Shown here: one piece after another, positions 8,147-18,128 of the stretch
How positions within the stretch are numbered: the first letter of the stretch is position 1
Layout of the letters: each line of letters begins with the position of its first letter
NCBI RefSeq assembly: GCF_009834565.1
Contig: NZ_CP019428.1
Location: 496,001-560,000 of the forward strand
Direction of reading: 5' to 3'
Origin: Pseudomonas sp. R76
GTDB lineage: Bacteria; Pseudomonadota; Gammaproteobacteria; Pseudomonadales; Pseudomonadaceae
DNA length: 64,000 nucleotides
The notes under the pieces: generated by a model
Database searches by the model: none
Seen by the model: the letters and a program-made list of their open reading frames with translations, nothing else
What the model was told of the DNA's origin: nothing
Translations under genes and position numbers: made by a program

Positions 8147-9829
8147 TCAGCGCACGCGCACGTAAGTGCCCGGCGCCGCTTCCATCGGTGGGTAATTCTG
8201 GTTGCCCAGGGCGGTCAGGGTTTCGCGCTGCACGCCGGAGCGTTGTTGAATCCACGCCAGCCACTGCGGCCACCAGCTGCCTTCGACGTGGTTGGCGTCG
8301 TAGTACCAGGCGCGCGGGTCGCTGCTCAGCTTGGGGTTTTCGACGTAATTGGCCTTGGGGTTGCCCGGCGGGTTGAGGATGCTCTGCACATGCCCGCTGT
8401 TGGACAGCACGAAGCGCCGCTCGCCGCCGAGCAATTGCGTGGAGCGATACACCGCGTCCCACGGCGTAATGTGGTCGTTGATCCCGGCCACGCTGAAGCT
8501 GTCCACCGTGACCTTCTGCAAGTCGATCGGTGTGCCGCACACTTCCAGGCCGCCCGGATGGCTCAATGGGTTGTGCTTGAAAAAATCCAGCAAATCGCCG
8601 TGCAGCGCGGCGGGCAAGCGCGTGTTGTCGTTGTTCCAGTACAGGATGTCGAACGCCGGCGGTTCCTTGCCGAGCAGGTAGTTGTTGATCCAGTAGTTCC
8701 AGATCAGGTCGTTGGGGCGCATCCAGGCAAACACCTTGGCCATGTCGCGCCCATCCAGCACACCTTGCTGGTAGGAGCGGCGTTTGGCAGCCTCCAGGGT
8801 TTGCTCGTCGGCGAACAGCGTGGCGGGGCTGTCGAGCTGGCTGTCCAGCAGGCTCACCAGGTAACTGGCGCTGGAGACGCGCCGCAGCTGGCGCTTGGCT
8901 TGCAGATGGCCTTGCAGCGCGGCGATGGTCAGCCCACCTGCGCAGGCGCCCATCAGGTTGACCTCGCGGGCGCCGGTGATCGCCCGGCACACGTTGAGCG
9001 CTTCTTCCAGCGCGGCGACATAGGTGGACAGGCCCCATTCACGGTGGCGCACATCCGGGTTGCGCCAGCTGACCATAAACGTCTGCAGGCCATTTTTGAG
9101 CGCGTACTGCACAAAGCTGTTGGCCGGGCTCAGGTCGAAAATGTAGTACTTGTTGATTTGCGGCGGCACGATCAGCAGCGGCTTGGCGTACTGTTTTTCG
9201 CTCATGGGCTTGTACTGGATCAGCTCCAGCAACTCGTTGCGAAACACCACCGAGCCGGGTGTGGTCGCTACGGTCTTGCCCACTTCGAACGCGTGTTTGC
9301 TGACCTGGCGGGGCAGGCCGTTGTTGTGCAGCAAGTCGTCAAACAGGTTGCTCACACCGCGCACCACGCTGTTGCCGCCGGAGTTGAGCAGCTCCTTGAC
9401 GGCCAGCGGGTTGAGCAAAGTGTTGGAGGGCGACACGGCATCATTGAGCAGCGAGAACGCAAAATGGGCACGGGCGCGGTCATCGGCGTTCAGGGTGCTG
9501 TCGTCGACCCAGTGGCGGGTCTGTTTCTGCCAGCTCAAATAGGCCTGCAGGCTGCGCCGGTACAGCGGGTTGAGCTTCCAGGTGGGGTCGACGAAGCGCG
9601 CGTCGTTGGGGTTGGGCTCATGCACGGTTTCGCCCAGCAGCACGCGGCCGAGCTGACCGCCCAGCGCCAGGGCATGACGCGCGGTGTGCACCGGGTTGCG
9701 CAAGCCGTGGGCGGCGACGCTGCGCAGGGTCGCCAGCAAGTCCCGACCGCGCAGGCCGGTGATCGCATTTTGCGCATTGATGAACACGGCAGGTGTGGGC
9801 GCCGGGTTCGTCACGGGTCTTTCTCGCAT
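8147..9829 (-). CDS. phaC2: Class II poly(3-hydroxyalkanoate) polymerase PhaC2
   Basis: PhaC2 polymerises medium-chain 3-hydroxyacyl-CoA into PHA at the granule surface. The 560-residue product has the lipase-box-like nucleophile motif GACAGG (Cys in place of Ser), the DHITPW segment carrying the catalytic Asp and the SGHVQSILNPPGNPKA segment with the catalytic His. It is clearly a paralogue of PhaC1 in this cluster. The start at 9829 (MRERPVTNP) is chosen because an AAGGAG ribosome binding site lies 10 bases upstream and the length matches the family; twelve further in-frame codons upstream are rejected. Confidence 0.97.
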   Translation of the reverse strand: MRERPVTNPAPTPAVFINAQNAITGLRGRDLLATLRSVAAHGLRNPVHTARHALALGGQLGRVLLGETVHEPNPNDARFVDPTWKLNPLYRRSLQAYLSWQKQTRHWVDDSTLNADDRARAHFAFSLLNDAVSPSNTLLNPLAVKELLNSGGNSVVRGVSNLFDDLLHNNGLPRQVSKHAFEVGKTVATTPGSVVFRNELLELIQYKPMSEKQYAKPLLIVPPQINKYYIFDLSPANSFVQYALKNGLQTFMVSWRNPDVRHREWGLSTYVAALEEALNVCRAITGAREVNLMGACAGGLTIAALQGHLQAKRQLRRVSSASYLVSLLDSQLDSPATLFADEQTLEAAKRRSYQQGVLDGRDMAKVFAWMRPNDLIWNYWINNYLLGKEPPAFDILYWNNDNTRLPAALHGDLLDFFKHNPLSHPGGLEVCGTPIDLQKVTVDSFSVAGINDHITPWDAVYRSTQLLGGERRFVLSNSGHVQSILNPPGNPKANYVENPKLSSDPRAWYYDANHVEGSWWPQWLAWIQQRSGVQRETLTALGNQNYPPMEAAPGTYVRVR

Positions 9830-9917
9830 GAGCCAACACTCCTTCGTCAAGGCAACAACGGGCACGCCAATTCAGAACCATAGTCGGTTCTCGGCAAGTT
9901 GCGCGGCGGTGCAGTCC

Positions 9918-10763
9918 TTACACGGCCGGTCGCGGGTGAATCACGGCCCGCAGGCGCTCCTCTTCGAGAAACTTCATGATGATCGGTGCCACGGCTTCGG
10001 CCCGGGTGATCAGGAACAGATGGCCGTCATCGATGATGTGCAACTGCGCGTTGGGAATGCGCCAGGCCAGCAGGCGCATGTTGATCAACGGGATCAGCGG
10101 GTCGTCGTCGCCGGCCAGCACCAGGGTCGGCTGGCGGATCTTGTGCAGCCAGTGGATGCTGGTCCAGCCCAGCCCGGCAAACAGCTGCCAGTAGTAACCC
10201 AGCTTGCCGGCCGAGCGCACTTTGCTCGCATGCTCGGCGGCCAGTTTGGAGTCGCGACGAAACGAGCCGCCATAAATCATCGGCGCGATGCGCACCACAT
10301 GGGACGGCTGGATATAGCGCCGCGGGCTGGCCATCAGCCACAGTACTTTGGGCTTGCCCGGCACCATGAATGCACCGGCAGCGGTGGCGGCCAGGATCAG
10401 CTTCTTGCAGCGCTCCGGGTAGTCATAGGCGAACTGTTGCGCCAGCGCGCCGCCCCAGGACACGCCCACGGCATTCACTTGGCCATAGTCCAGGTAATCG
10501 AGCATGCGCGCGGTGAGTTTGGCCAGGCCGGGGAATCGATAAGGCCGATTGGGCGTCGACGAACCGCCCACGCCCGGTACATCGAAGGCGATCACTTCCA
10601 GGTCCGGGTCCAGCGCCTGGACGAACGGAAACACCAACTCAAGGTTGGCACCGATGCCGTTGAAGATCAGCAGCGGCGTCAAGTGAGGCTTGCCCGGGCG
10701 TACCGCCGTGCGAATGGTCTGGCCATCCAGGTCGATGGTACGGAAGATGAACGGTTGCGGCAT
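9918..10763 (-). CDS. phaZ: Intracellular mcl-PHA depolymerase PhaZ
   Basis: PhaZ is an alpha/beta hydrolase that releases 3-hydroxyalkanoates from stored PHA. The 281-residue product shows the nucleophile elbow G-V-S-W-G-G (about residue 102), the GDDDPLIP segment with the catalytic Asp and a C-terminal DDGHLFL segment with the His. The first ATG (MPQPFIF) is preferred over a TTG two codons upstream because it agrees with the family N-terminus. It sits between the two synthases in the standard phaC1-phaZ-phaC2 order, so synthesis and mobilisation of PHA are co-located. Confidence 0.97.
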   Translation of the reverse strand: MPQPFIFRTIDLDGQTIRTAVRPGKPHLTPLLIFNGIGANLELVFPFVQALDPDLEVIAFDVPGVGGSSTPNRPYRFPGLAKLTARMLDYLDYGQVNAVGVSWGGALAQQFAYDYPERCKKLILAATAAGAFMVPGKPKVLWLMASPRRYIQPSHVVRIAPMIYGGSFRRDSKLAAEHASKVRSAGKLGYYWQLFAGLGWTSIHWLHKIRQPTLVLAGDDDPLIPLINMRLLAWRIPNAQLHIIDDGHLFLITRAEAVAPIIMKFLEEERLRAVIHPRPAV

Positions 10764-10810
10764 GCTCAAGCCCTGTGAAGTGGCGCTATTTATCGGTGGG
10801 AACGCGGTCT

Positions 10811-10902
10811 ATGTGGGAGCTGGCTTGCCTGCGATAGCAATCTGTCAGTTAGCTCATCATCTGGCTGACCCACCGCAATCGCAGGCAAGCCAGCTCCCAC
10901 AT
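10811..10902. repeat. REPIN, GCTGGCTTGCCTGC subtype, between phaZ and phaC1
   Basis: Two inverted copies of GTGGGAGCTGGCTTGCCTGC flank a short spacer, with the GTGGG ends outward. The core differs from the GCGGGCTTGCCCGC type by compensating changes on both sides of the palindrome. It lies in the gap between phaC1 and phaZ and could affect mRNA stability or attenuation of distal pha genes; that effect is inference. Confidence 0.9.
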
Positions 10903-10929
10903 TGATCTCATTTCAACCACACAACGTGC

Positions 10930-12609
10930 TTATCGTTCATGCACATAAGTACCCGGCGCCGCCTCAGCCGCGGCATAGGTTTTGTTACCCAAACTCGTAG
11001 GAGCCTTCTTCAATTTCCCCGCCCGCTCTGCCTGCCATGCCTGCCAATGCAACCACCACGAGTCAGTGTGCTTGGTTGCATTCTCTTGCCACTCCAGCGG
11101 CTTGCCTGCCAGGCCATCGCTGGTCTGGTAGCGGGCCTTGGGGTTGCCTGGCGGGTTGAGGATGCTCTGGATATGCCCGCTGCTGGACAACACAAATTCG
11201 ACTTTGCCGCCAAACAGCTGCGCCGACTTGTAGCAAGACTGCCACGGCGTGATGTGGTCGTTGGTGCCGGCCAGGGAATAGATATCGGCGGTGACCTGCT
11301 TGAGGTCGATCGGCGTGCCGCACACTTCCAGGGCGTTGGCGCGTACCAGCGGGTTGTTCTTGAACAGCTCGATCAAATCGCCATGAAACGCTGCCGGCAG
11401 ACGCGTGGTGTCGTTGTTCCAGAACAGAATGTCGAACACCGGCGGCTCGTTGCCCAGCAGGTAGTTGTTCACCCAGTAGTTCCAGATCAGGTCGTTGGGG
11501 CGCATCCAGGCAAACACCTTGGCCATGTCGCGGCCTTCCAGCACGCCGGCCTGGTAGGAATGGCGCTTGGCCGCTTCCAGGGTCTGTTCGTCGACGAACA
11601 ACGCCACCTGGGTGTCGAGGGTGGTGTCGAGCACGCTCACCAACAGGGTCAGGGCGTTGACCTTCTTCTCGCCCAGCGCCGCGTAGTGGCCAAGCAATGC
11701 AGTACAGGTGATGCCACCGGAGCAGGCGCCGAGCATGTTGATGTCTTTGCTGCCGGTAATCGCCGTGACCACATCGACCGCTTCCTTGAGCGCCTCGATA
11801 TAGGTCGACAGGCCCCACTCGCGCTGGGCCTTGGTCGGGTTGCGCCAGCTGACAATAAACGTCTGCTGGCCATTACGCAGACAGAAGCGCGCCAGGCTCT
11901 TCTCCGGGCTCAGGTCGAATACATAGAATTTGTTGATCTGCGGCGGCACCACCAGCAGTGGGCGCTCGTGCACCTGCTCGGTGATCGGTTTGTACTGGAT
12001 CAGCTCCAGCACGTCATTGCGAAAAACCACGGCGCCTTCGGTGGTGCCCAGGGTCTTGCCCACTTCAAAGGCGCCCATGTTGACCTGGCTCGGCATGCCG
12101 CCGTTGTGCACCATGTCTTTGGCCAGGTGGGACAAGCCATCGAGCAGGCTTTTACCGCCGGTTTCAAAGAAGCGTTTGACCGCCGCCGGGTTGGCCGCGC
12201 TGTTGGTCGGGGCCATGGCTTCGGTCATCAGGTTGATCACGAAGTGGCCGCGGCTGATGTCCTGTTCCGAGAGGTTGCTGTCGCCGATCCAGTCGTGCAG
12301 TTCCTTGCGCCACGCCAGGTAGGTTTGCAAGTAGCGCTTGTAGAGCGGGTTCTGGCTCCACGCCGGGTCGCTGAAGCGACGGTCATCGCCTTCGGGCGCC
12401 AACACTGATTTGCCGAACATCACATTCTTCAGCTCGACGCCAAAATGGGCGACGTGTTTGACGCTGTGCAACGGTTGCTTGATGGCTTGGGTCAGCACCA
12501 TCTTCGCTGAGGCCAATAAATCCTTTTTGCGTAACGCGATGATCGGGTTCAGCCCCAAGGTGTTTTCCGAGGCCTGGCGTTTCAAGTCATCGTTATTCTT
12601 GTTACTCAT
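10930..12609 (-). CDS. phaC1: Class II poly(3-hydroxyalkanoate) polymerase PhaC1
   Basis: PhaC1 is the main mcl-PHA synthase. The 559-residue protein starts MSNKNNDDLKRQASENTLGL, as in other pseudomonads, and carries the GACSGG nucleophile motif with Cys near residue 296, the TNDHITPW segment (Asp) and SGHIQSILNPPGNPKA (His). It is the first gene of the minus-strand PHA cluster. A sigma-54-like promoter about 120 bases upstream suggests nitrogen-linked or other enhancer-dependent control. Confidence 0.98.
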   Translation of the reverse strand: MSNKNNDDLKRQASENTLGLNPIIALRKKDLLASAKMVLTQAIKQPLHSVKHVAHFGVELKNVMFGKSVLAPEGDDRRFSDPAWSQNPLYKRYLQTYLAWRKELHDWIGDSNLSEQDISRGHFVINLMTEAMAPTNSAANPAAVKRFFETGGKSLLDGLSHLAKDMVHNGGMPSQVNMGAFEVGKTLGTTEGAVVFRNDVLELIQYKPITEQVHERPLLVVPPQINKFYVFDLSPEKSLARFCLRNGQQTFIVSWRNPTKAQREWGLSTYIEALKEAVDVVTAITGSKDINMLGACSGGITCTALLGHYAALGEKKVNALTLLVSVLDTTLDTQVALFVDEQTLEAAKRHSYQAGVLEGRDMAKVFAWMRPNDLIWNYWVNNYLLGNEPPVFDILFWNNDTTRLPAAFHGDLIELFKNNPLVRANALEVCGTPIDLKQVTADIYSLAGTNDHITPWQSCYKSAQLFGGKVEFVLSSSGHIQSILNPPGNPKARYQTSDGLAGKPLEWQENATKHTDSWWLHWQAWQAERAGKLKKAPTSLGNKTYAAAEAAPGTYVHER

Positions 12610-12725
12610 CTACGACGCTCCATTGTCCGAAAGACGAGTACCGGCGATTGCTGCGCACCCAATTTCGATACACGACACCAGCCTGGTACTGCAACTCGGG
12701 TGACCGTTGATACCGCATCGTCAAA

Positions 12726-12741
12726 TGCAGGGAACTTGCCA
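12726..12741 (-). promoter_or_regulatory. Putative sigma-54 (RpoN) promoter of phaC1
   Basis: On the minus strand the sequence reads TGGCAAGTTCCCTGCA, which fits the sigma-54 consensus TGGCACG-N4-TTGCA with the invariant GG and GC twelve bases apart. It lies about 117 bases upstream of the phaC1 ATG. Sigma-54-like promoters upstream of phaC1 have been described in other pseudomonads. No enhancer-binding protein site was identified. Confidence 0.6.
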
Positions 12742-12858
12742 GTTCCATTGGTTACCCGAGTTTAATTTTTTTCGCAAGCGGGCCAATCGTTGACCACGCG
12801 ACAGGGCATTCAAGCAGATGAAATTAGAAAATGCCCTCTAAAGAGCAAGACGCCTGAG

Positions 12859-13236
12859 TTAGAGCATCAGCCGCACGACCGACTCACTCGGATCGCGGGT
12901 TTTGCCGGCCGCTTTGAGTTCAGCAAGATAGTCGGCCCACAGTGCTTCCTGGCGCACGGCCAACTGGTAAAGGTAGTCCCAGGTGAACAGTCCGCTGTCA
13001 TGGCCGTCGTCAAAGGTCAGTTTCAGTGCGTACTGACCGGCCGGTTCTATCTTGATCAGCCGGACGTTGAGCTTGCCGAATTGCAGGATGGGTTTGCCGT
13101 GGCCCTGCACCTCGGCGGAAGGCGAGTGAGTGCGCAACAGTTCGGCGGGGAGCTGGTAGACCTCATCGGGCCCGTAGGTGAGACCGAGGGTGTTGGAGGT
13201 TTTGTGCAGGTTTACAGCAGTAGGAAATTTCGACAT
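12859..13236 (-). CDS. DUF971 domain protein (gamma-butyrobetaine hydroxylase-like N-terminal domain)
   Basis: The 125-residue protein matches the small DUF971 family (GBBH-like N-terminal domain), with the motifs LTYGPDEVYQLPAELLR and the C-terminal DDGHDSGLFTWDYLYQL. The function is not established; some relatives are discussed in connection with Fe-S proteins. It lies between hslU and phaC1 on the same strand, the usual Pseudomonas arrangement. An 8-base inverted repeat (AGGGCATT/AATGCCCT, 12803-12837) follows its stop but has no T-run. Confidence 0.85.
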   Translation of the reverse strand: MSKFPTAVNLHKTSNTLGLTYGPDEVYQLPAELLRTHSPSAEVQGHGKPILQFGKLNVRLIKIEPAGQYALKLTFDDGHDSGLFTWDYLYQLAVRQEALWADYLAELKAAGKTRDPSESVVRLML

Positions 13237-13282
13237 TGATAATAATCCTGAAGAAACCGGCTCAAAAATGTAGGAGGGCTTC

Positions 13283-13370
13283 TGTGGGAGCCGGGCTTGC
13301 CCGCGATGCAGGCACCTCGGTGTTTCAGAAACACTGAGGTGATGCTATCGCAGGCAAGCCAGCTCCCACA
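13283..13370. repeat. REPIN with two different arms
   Basis: The left arm (GGGAGCCGGGCTTGCCCGC) is of the GCGGGC type and the right arm (reverse of GCTGGCTTGCCTGC) is of the GCTGGC type, in inverted orientation. An additional 8-base palindrome (CACCTCGGTGTTTC / GAAACACTGAGGTG) occupies the spacer and would extend the hairpin. It lies between hslU and the DUF971 gene. Confidence 0.88.
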
Positions 13371-13407
13371 AAAGCCAGGCCCCTACATAGACCATTTTCT
13401 AAAAGGC

Positions 13408-14745
13408 TTACAGGATATAACGAGACAGGTCTTCGTTCTGCGCCAATTCGCCCAGGTGGCTATTAACGTAGTCAGCGTCGATCTTGATCGCTTCGCCATT
13501 CTGCGCACCGGCCATGTCGCCAGCGCTGAAGGACACTTCCTCAAGCAGGCGCTCAAGCAAGGTGTGCAGACGACGCGCACCAATGTTCTCGGTCTTCTCG
13601 TTGACCTGCCAGGCAATCTCCGCCAGGCGCTTGATACCGTCCGGCAGGAACTCGATGCCCAAGCCTTCGGTTTTCAGCAGCTCACGGTACTGCTCGGTGA
13701 GCGAAGCATGCGGCTCGCTGAGGATGCGCTCGAAGTCGCCTGGGGTCAGCGCCTTGAGTTCCACGCGAATCGGCAGACGGCCTTGCAGCTCCGGCACCAG
13801 GTCGCTTGGCTTGCTCAGGTGGAACGCACCCGAGGCGATAAACAGGATGTGGTCAGTCTTGACCATGCCCAGCTTGGTGTTCACGGTGCAGCCTTCGATC
13901 AGCGGCAGCAGGTCTCGCTGTACGCCTTCGCGGGACACGTCGACGCCGCCGGAGTTGCCGCGCTTGGCGACCTTGTCGATCTCGTCGATAAACACGATGC
14001 CATGCTGCTCGACCGCTTCCAGGGCCTTGGCCTTGAGCTCTTCCTCATTCACCAGGCGCCCGGCTTCTTCGTCGCGCACCAGTTTCAGCGCTTCCTTCAC
14101 CTTGAGCTTGCGGCTTTTCTTCTTGCCCTTGCCCATGTTGGCGAACAGGTTCTGCAGCTGGCTGGTCATTTCTTCCATGCCAGGCGGTGCGGAAATATCG
14201 ACGCCGGAGACTTCAGCCACTTCGATCTCGATTTCCTTGTCATCCAGCTGGCCTTCACGCAGGCGCTTGCGGAACAGCTGACGGGTATTGGAATCGGACG
14301 ACGGTGCGGCGTCTTCGTTGAAACCCATGCGTGCCGGTGGCAGCAGGGCGTCGAGGATGCGTTCTTCGGCAGCATCTTCGGCGCGGTGGCTGACCTTGGT
14401 CATTTCCTGTTCGCGCAGCAGTTTCAAGGCGGCGTCGGCCAGGTCACGGATGATCGACTCAACGTCGCGGCCCACATAGCCCACTTCGGTGAACTTGGTG
14501 GCTTCGACCTTGATGAACGGTGCATTGGCCAGTTTGGCCAGGCGCCGGGCGATTTCGGTTTTACCGACGCCGGTCGGGCCGATCATCAGGATGTTCTTTG
14601 GCGTTACTTCAACGCGCAACTCTTCGGGCAATTGCATCCGGCGCCAGCGGTTACGCAGCGCAATAGCAACGGCGCGCTTGGCATCGTCCTGGCCGATGAT
14701 ATGGCGATTAAGTTCATGGACGATTTCGCGGGGAGTCATGGACAT
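13408..14745 (-). CDS. hslU: HslU ATPase/unfoldase of the HslUV (ClpYQ) protease
   Basis: HslU is the AAA+ hexamer that unfolds substrates and feeds them to HslV. The 445-residue protein has Walker [10 protein letters not shown], the pore loop segment GYVGRDVE, Walker [10 protein letters not shown], the charged intermediate (I) domain between them and the C-terminal LSRYIL that docks into HslV. The start is the ATG of [13 protein letters not shown], giving the family length; six upstream codons are rejected. It is transcribed 36 bases after hslV. Confidence 0.98.
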   Translation of the reverse strand: MSMTPREIVHELNRHIIGQDDAKRAVAIALRNRWRRMQLPEELRVEVTPKNILMIGPTGVGKTEIARRLAKLANAPFIKVEATKFTEVGYVGRDVESIIRDLADAALKLLREQEMTKVSHRAEDAAEERILDALLPPARMGFNEDAAPSSDSNTRQLFRKRLREGQLDDKEIEIEVAEVSGVDISAPPGMEEMTSQLQNLFANMGKGKKKSRKLKVKEALKLVRDEEAGRLVNEEELKAKALEAVEQHGIVFIDEIDKVAKRGNSGGVDVSREGVQRDLLPLIEGCTVNTKLGMVKTDHILFIASGAFHLSKPSDLVPELQGRLPIRVELKALTPGDFERILSEPHASLTEQYRELLKTEGLGIEFLPDGIKRLAEIAWQVNEKTENIGARRLHTLLERLLEEVSFSAGDMAGAQNGEAIKIDADYVNSHLGELAQNEDLSRYIL

Positions 14746-14781
14746 AGTGTTTGGCGGCCTCAAGCGGAATAAGCCTACGGC

Positions 14782-15312
14782 TTACTCGGCGAGGTCCTGC
14801 TCCTCAATGGTGAAGTTGTGGTTGGTGAACACGCAGATATCGCCCGCAATGCCCAGGGCAGTCTCGACGATTTCACGGGCCGACAGGTCGGTTTTCTTCA
14901 GCAGTGCGCTGGCTGCCGCTTGGGCGTAGCCACCGCCGGAACCCATGGCGATCAGGCCATGTTCAGGCTCAACCACATCGCCGTTACCGGTGATGATCAA
15001 GGACGCGTCTTTGTTGGCGACGGCGAGCATGGCTTCCAGGCGGCTGAGGGAGCGGTCGGTGCGCCATTCTTTGGCGAGCTCAACCGCGGCACGTACGAGG
15101 TGGCCCTGGTGTTTTTCCAGCTGGCCTTCGAAACGCTCGAAAAGGGTGAAGGCGTCGGCGGTAGCGCCGGCAAAGCCCGCGAGAACCTGGCCGTGGTACA
15201 AGCGACGCACTTTCTTGGCGTTGCCTTTCATCACGGTGTTGCCAAGTGAAACCTGGCCGTCGCCGCCCATGACGACTTTGCCGTGGCGACGTACTGAAAC
15301 GATGGTGGTCAA
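14782..15312 (-). CDS. hslV: HslV peptidase of the HslUV (ClpYQ) protease
   Basis: HslV is a proteasome-like threonine peptidase; after removal of the initiator Met, Thr1 is the nucleophile. The 176-residue product reads [20 protein letters not shown], with the GGDGQ motif and the [11 protein letters not shown] segment. The start is a TTG at 15310-15312: a GGAGA ribosome binding site lies eight bases upstream and it puts Thr directly after Met, as the mechanism requires. A GTG five codons upstream has no ribosome binding site and would bury the Thr. Confidence 0.96.
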   Translation of the reverse strand: MTTIVSVRRHGKVVMGGDGQVSLGNTVMKGNAKKVRRLYHGQVLAGFAGATADAFTLFERFEGQLEKHQGHLVRAAVELAKEWRTDRSLSRLEAMLAVANKDASLIITGNGDVVEPEHGLIAMGSGGGYAQAAASALLKKTDLSAREIVETALGIAGDICVFTNHNFTIEEQDLAE

Positions 15313-15455
15313 GGGGAGAGTCTCCACGCAGCGGGGCGAAAATGCCCTGTTGGAATCTCATATGGGGGTGGCGGGGGGGATTTCAACCGTAGGAAGGGTG
15401 TGCGGACGAGTGGTGTTTATTGGTCTTATACATTTTCCAGAGGCCCATAAAACCA

Positions 15456-15547
15456 ATGTGGGAGCTGGCTTGCCTGCGATGACGGTGTGTCAGTCACTGA
15501 AAATATTGACTGTTACACCGCCATCGCAGGCAAGCCAGCTCCCACAT
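15456..15547. repeat. REPIN, GCTGGCTTGCCTGC subtype
   Basis: Two inverted copies of ATGTGGGAGCTGGCTTGCC with outward GTGGG ends flank a spacer containing a second small inverted repeat. It lies in the 257-base gap between the SPOR-domain gene and hslV and accounts for most of that gap. Confidence 0.9.
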
Positions 15548-15569
15548 TTTGAGCGGCGTTAAGCTTGAA

Positions 15570-16271
15570 TCAACGGCTCTGGCGTTGTTGTAACAACAGG
15601 TTACTAAACCCGGCACCGGCCAATTGCTTTTGCGCCACGGTCAGCTGTTCACGGTTGCTGAACGGCCCCACCAGCACGCGATACCAGGTCGCGTCCTTCA
15701 CCGTGCCGGACTCCACCGTCACCGCCTGGCCCAACAGAATAATCTGCGCACGTACCCGATCCGCATCCGCCTGTTTCGGGAACGAGCCCGCTTGCAGGAA
15801 GAACTTGGTCACTGGCGCAGCCTTGGTGGTCGCCACCGGCGGCGGCGGTGGCGGGGTGATCCCGGCCAATGCGGCTTGGGCGCGGGCCGTGTCGATCTTC
15901 GCCGCTTCCGCAGGAGTGACCGGCGTGGTCGGCACTTGCGGCGTCGGCAGGGTTTTTTCCGGCACGGCGTCGGGCGGCACGATCACTTCCGATTCCGGCA
16001 GCAGCGTATAGAAGTCGTACTTCGGCTTCACCGGTGCGGTCGGGCTTGGCGCCGTCTTGTTGGCTTCGGCCATTTTCGTGGCCTTCTGCTGCTCTTGCTT
16101 GACGCGTTTGACGTCATCGCCCTTGCCCGGCTCCAGCTTCATCAGGATCACGACAAACGCACCGACCGCCAGGCCGATGGCCATCCACAACCAGCCCGGG
16201 ATCGGCTTCTTCGCCGGGGCTTGATAGCGGCTGGCGCCGCGCTTGGGTGCAGGTTTTTTCTTGGCAGCCAA
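15570..16271 (-). CDS. SPOR-domain cell division protein, FtsN-like
   Basis: The 233-residue protein has a short basic cytoplasmic N-terminus (MAAKKKPAPKRGASRY), one membrane helix (residues about 25-44), a Pro/Ala/Lys-rich periplasmic linker and a C-terminal SPOR domain (about residues 155-230, FFLQAGSFPKQADADRVRAQ) that binds denuded septal peptidoglycan. This architecture and its place directly after argS and before hslVU match FtsN, the late divisome activator. Because several SPOR proteins share the layout, the exact orthology is likely rather than certain. Confidence 0.88.
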   Translation of the reverse strand: MAAKKKPAPKRGASRYQAPAKKPIPGWLWMAIGLAVGAFVVILMKLEPGKGDDVKRVKQEQQKATKMAEANKTAPSPTAPVKPKYDFYTLLPESEVIVPPDAVPEKTLPTPQVPTTPVTPAEAAKIDTARAQAALAGITPPPPPPVATTKAAPVTKFFLQAGSFPKQADADRVRAQIILLGQAVTVESGTVKDATWYRVLVGPFSNREQLTVAQKQLAGAGFSNLLLQQRQSR

Positions 16272-16272
16272 C

Positions 16273-18009
16273 TTACATACGCTCCAGGGTTTCCAGGCCT
16301 AACAATTCCAGGCCTTGCTTGAGGGTCCGTCCAGCCAGTGCGGCGAGGCGCAGGCGACTTTGCTTCTGGGCTTCGTCGTCGGCGGTGAGGATCGGGCAGT
16401 TCTCGTAGAAGCTGGAGAACAGGCCGGCGACTTCGTACAAATAGGTGCAGAGGATATGCGGCGTGCCCTTTTCGCCGACGCTGTTCAGCACTTCGCCGAA
16501 TTGCGCCAGTTTGGCCGCCAGTTCCTGTTCGTGCGGTGCGTCCAGCACGATATGGCCGTCAACTTCGCTGAAGTCCTTGCCCAGTTTGCGGAACACGCCA
16601 GCCACACGGGTGTAGGCATACAGCAGGTACGGCGCGGTGTTGCCTTCGAAGTTGAGCATCAGTTCGAAGTTGAAGCTGTAGTCGCTGGTGCGGTGCTTGG
16701 ACAGGTCGGCGTATTTCACCGCGCCAATGCCTACCACGCGGGCAATGTTGCGCAGGTCGGCCTCGGCCAGTTCCGGGTTCTTTTCCTTCACCAGGTTGTA
16801 GGCGCGTTCCTGGGCTTCGGTCAGCAGGTCGATCAGCTTCACGGTGCCGCCGTCACGGGTTTTGAACGGGCGGCCGTCGGCGCCGTTCATGGTGCCGAAG
16901 CCCATGTGTTCCATGTGCATCGGGTGGGTGACGAAGCCTGCGCGGCGTGCCACTTCAAACACCTGCTGGAAGTGCAGGGCCTGGCGCTGGTCGACGAAGT
17001 ACAGCGCACGGTCGGCTTTCAGCACGCCACTGCGGTAGCGCACGGCCGCCAGGTCGGTGGTGGCGTAGAGGTAGCCGCCATCGGCCTTGACGATGATCAC
17101 CGGCAGCGGCTCGCCGTCGGCGGTCTTGAATTCTTCGAGGAACACGCACTGCGCGCCATTGCTCTCGACCAGCAGGCCCGCGGCCTTGAGGTCGTTGACC
17201 ACGTTGATCAGGTCGTCGTTGTAGGCGCTTTCGCCCATCACGTCGGCCATGGTCAGCTTCACGTTGAGCAGCTCGTAGATTTCCTGGCAGTGCGACAGCG
17301 AGATCTCGCGGAAGCGGCCCCACAACGCCAGGCATTCCTCGTCACCGGCTTGCAGCTTGACCACCAGGCCACGGGCGCGGTCGGCAAATTCTTCGGACTC
17401 GTCAAAACGCTTTTTGGCGGCACGGTAGAAGTTTTCCAGGTCGGCCAGCTCGTTGCTGGTGATCGGGTTTTCCTGCAGGTAAGCCATCAGCATGCCGAAC
17501 TGGGTGCCCCAGTCGCCCACGTGGTTCTGACGGATTACGGTGTCACCGAGGAACTCCAGCACCCGCGCCACGCCGTCACCAATGATGGTCGAACGCAGGT
17601 GGCCCACGTGCATTTCTTTGGCCAGGTTGGGGGCCGACAGGTCAACCGCCACGCGCTGCAGCGGGCCGGCCTTGCGCACGCCGATCTTGGCGTCGGCCAG
17701 GGCGGCGTCCAGGCGCGAAGCCAGGGCCTGGGTGTTCTGGAAGAAGTTGATAAAGCCTGGGCCGGCGATGTCGGCCTTGGTGACGCTCTCGTCGGCAGGC
17801 AGGGCTGCGATGATTTTTTCCGCCAGGTCGCGCGGTTTCATGCCCGCAGGCTTGGCCAGCATCATCGCAATGTTGCTGGCGAAGTCGCCATGGGTCTTGT
17901 CGCGGGTGTTTTCCACCTGGATCGCCGGCGTCAGGCCTTCAGGCAACACACCTTCGTTGACGAGTTGGGTGATGGCTTGTTGGATCAGCTGGCGAATGGT
18001 GTCTTTCAT
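16273..18009 (-). CDS. argS: Arginyl-tRNA synthetase
   Basis: ArgS charges tRNA-Arg. The 578-residue class I synthetase shows the HIGH-type signature H-V-G-H (in [16 protein letters not shown], about residue 132), an N-terminal additional domain, the tRNA-contacting ANL-type helices and a C-terminal DALR anticodon-binding domain (from about residue 455). As in many ArgRS enzymes the KMSKS motif is not canonical. The ATG of [12 protein letters not shown] gives the family length; seven upstream codons are rejected. It is followed by the FtsN-like gene after one base. Confidence 0.98.
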   Translation of the reverse strand: MKDTIRQLIQQAITQLVNEGVLPEGLTPAIQVENTRDKTHGDFASNIAMMLAKPAGMKPRDLAEKIIAALPADESVTKADIAGPGFINFFQNTQALASRLDAALADAKIGVRKAGPLQRVAVDLSAPNLAKEMHVGHLRSTIIGDGVARVLEFLGDTVIRQNHVGDWGTQFGMLMAYLQENPITSNELADLENFYRAAKKRFDESEEFADRARGLVVKLQAGDEECLALWGRFREISLSHCQEIYELLNVKLTMADVMGESAYNDDLINVVNDLKAAGLLVESNGAQCVFLEEFKTADGEPLPVIIVKADGGYLYATTDLAAVRYRSGVLKADRALYFVDQRQALHFQQVFEVARRAGFVTHPMHMEHMGFGTMNGADGRPFKTRDGGTVKLIDLLTEAQERAYNLVKEKNPELAEADLRNIARVVGIGAVKYADLSKHRTSDYSFNFELMLNFEGNTAPYLLYAYTRVAGVFRKLGKDFSEVDGHIVLDAPHEQELAAKLAQFGEVLNSVGEKGTPHILCTYLYEVAGLFSSFYENCPILTADDEAQKQSRLRLAALAGRTLKQGLELLGLETLERM

Positions 18010-18128
18010 GGTGTTCTCTTTCGACCGCAAGCGGCGGCGCGCGATGCGCAGGTGGAAAAACTGGGCATTATCCGTGGCGAGGGCGGGCTTGCCAACCGTT
18101 CAGACGGGTTGGTAGACCTGCGGGCCTC

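Noticed and set aside
12803..12837. Inverted repeat AGGGCATT/AATGCCCT after the DUF971 gene as a terminator
   Set aside because: The stem is short, the loop long and there is no T-run on the relevant strand.
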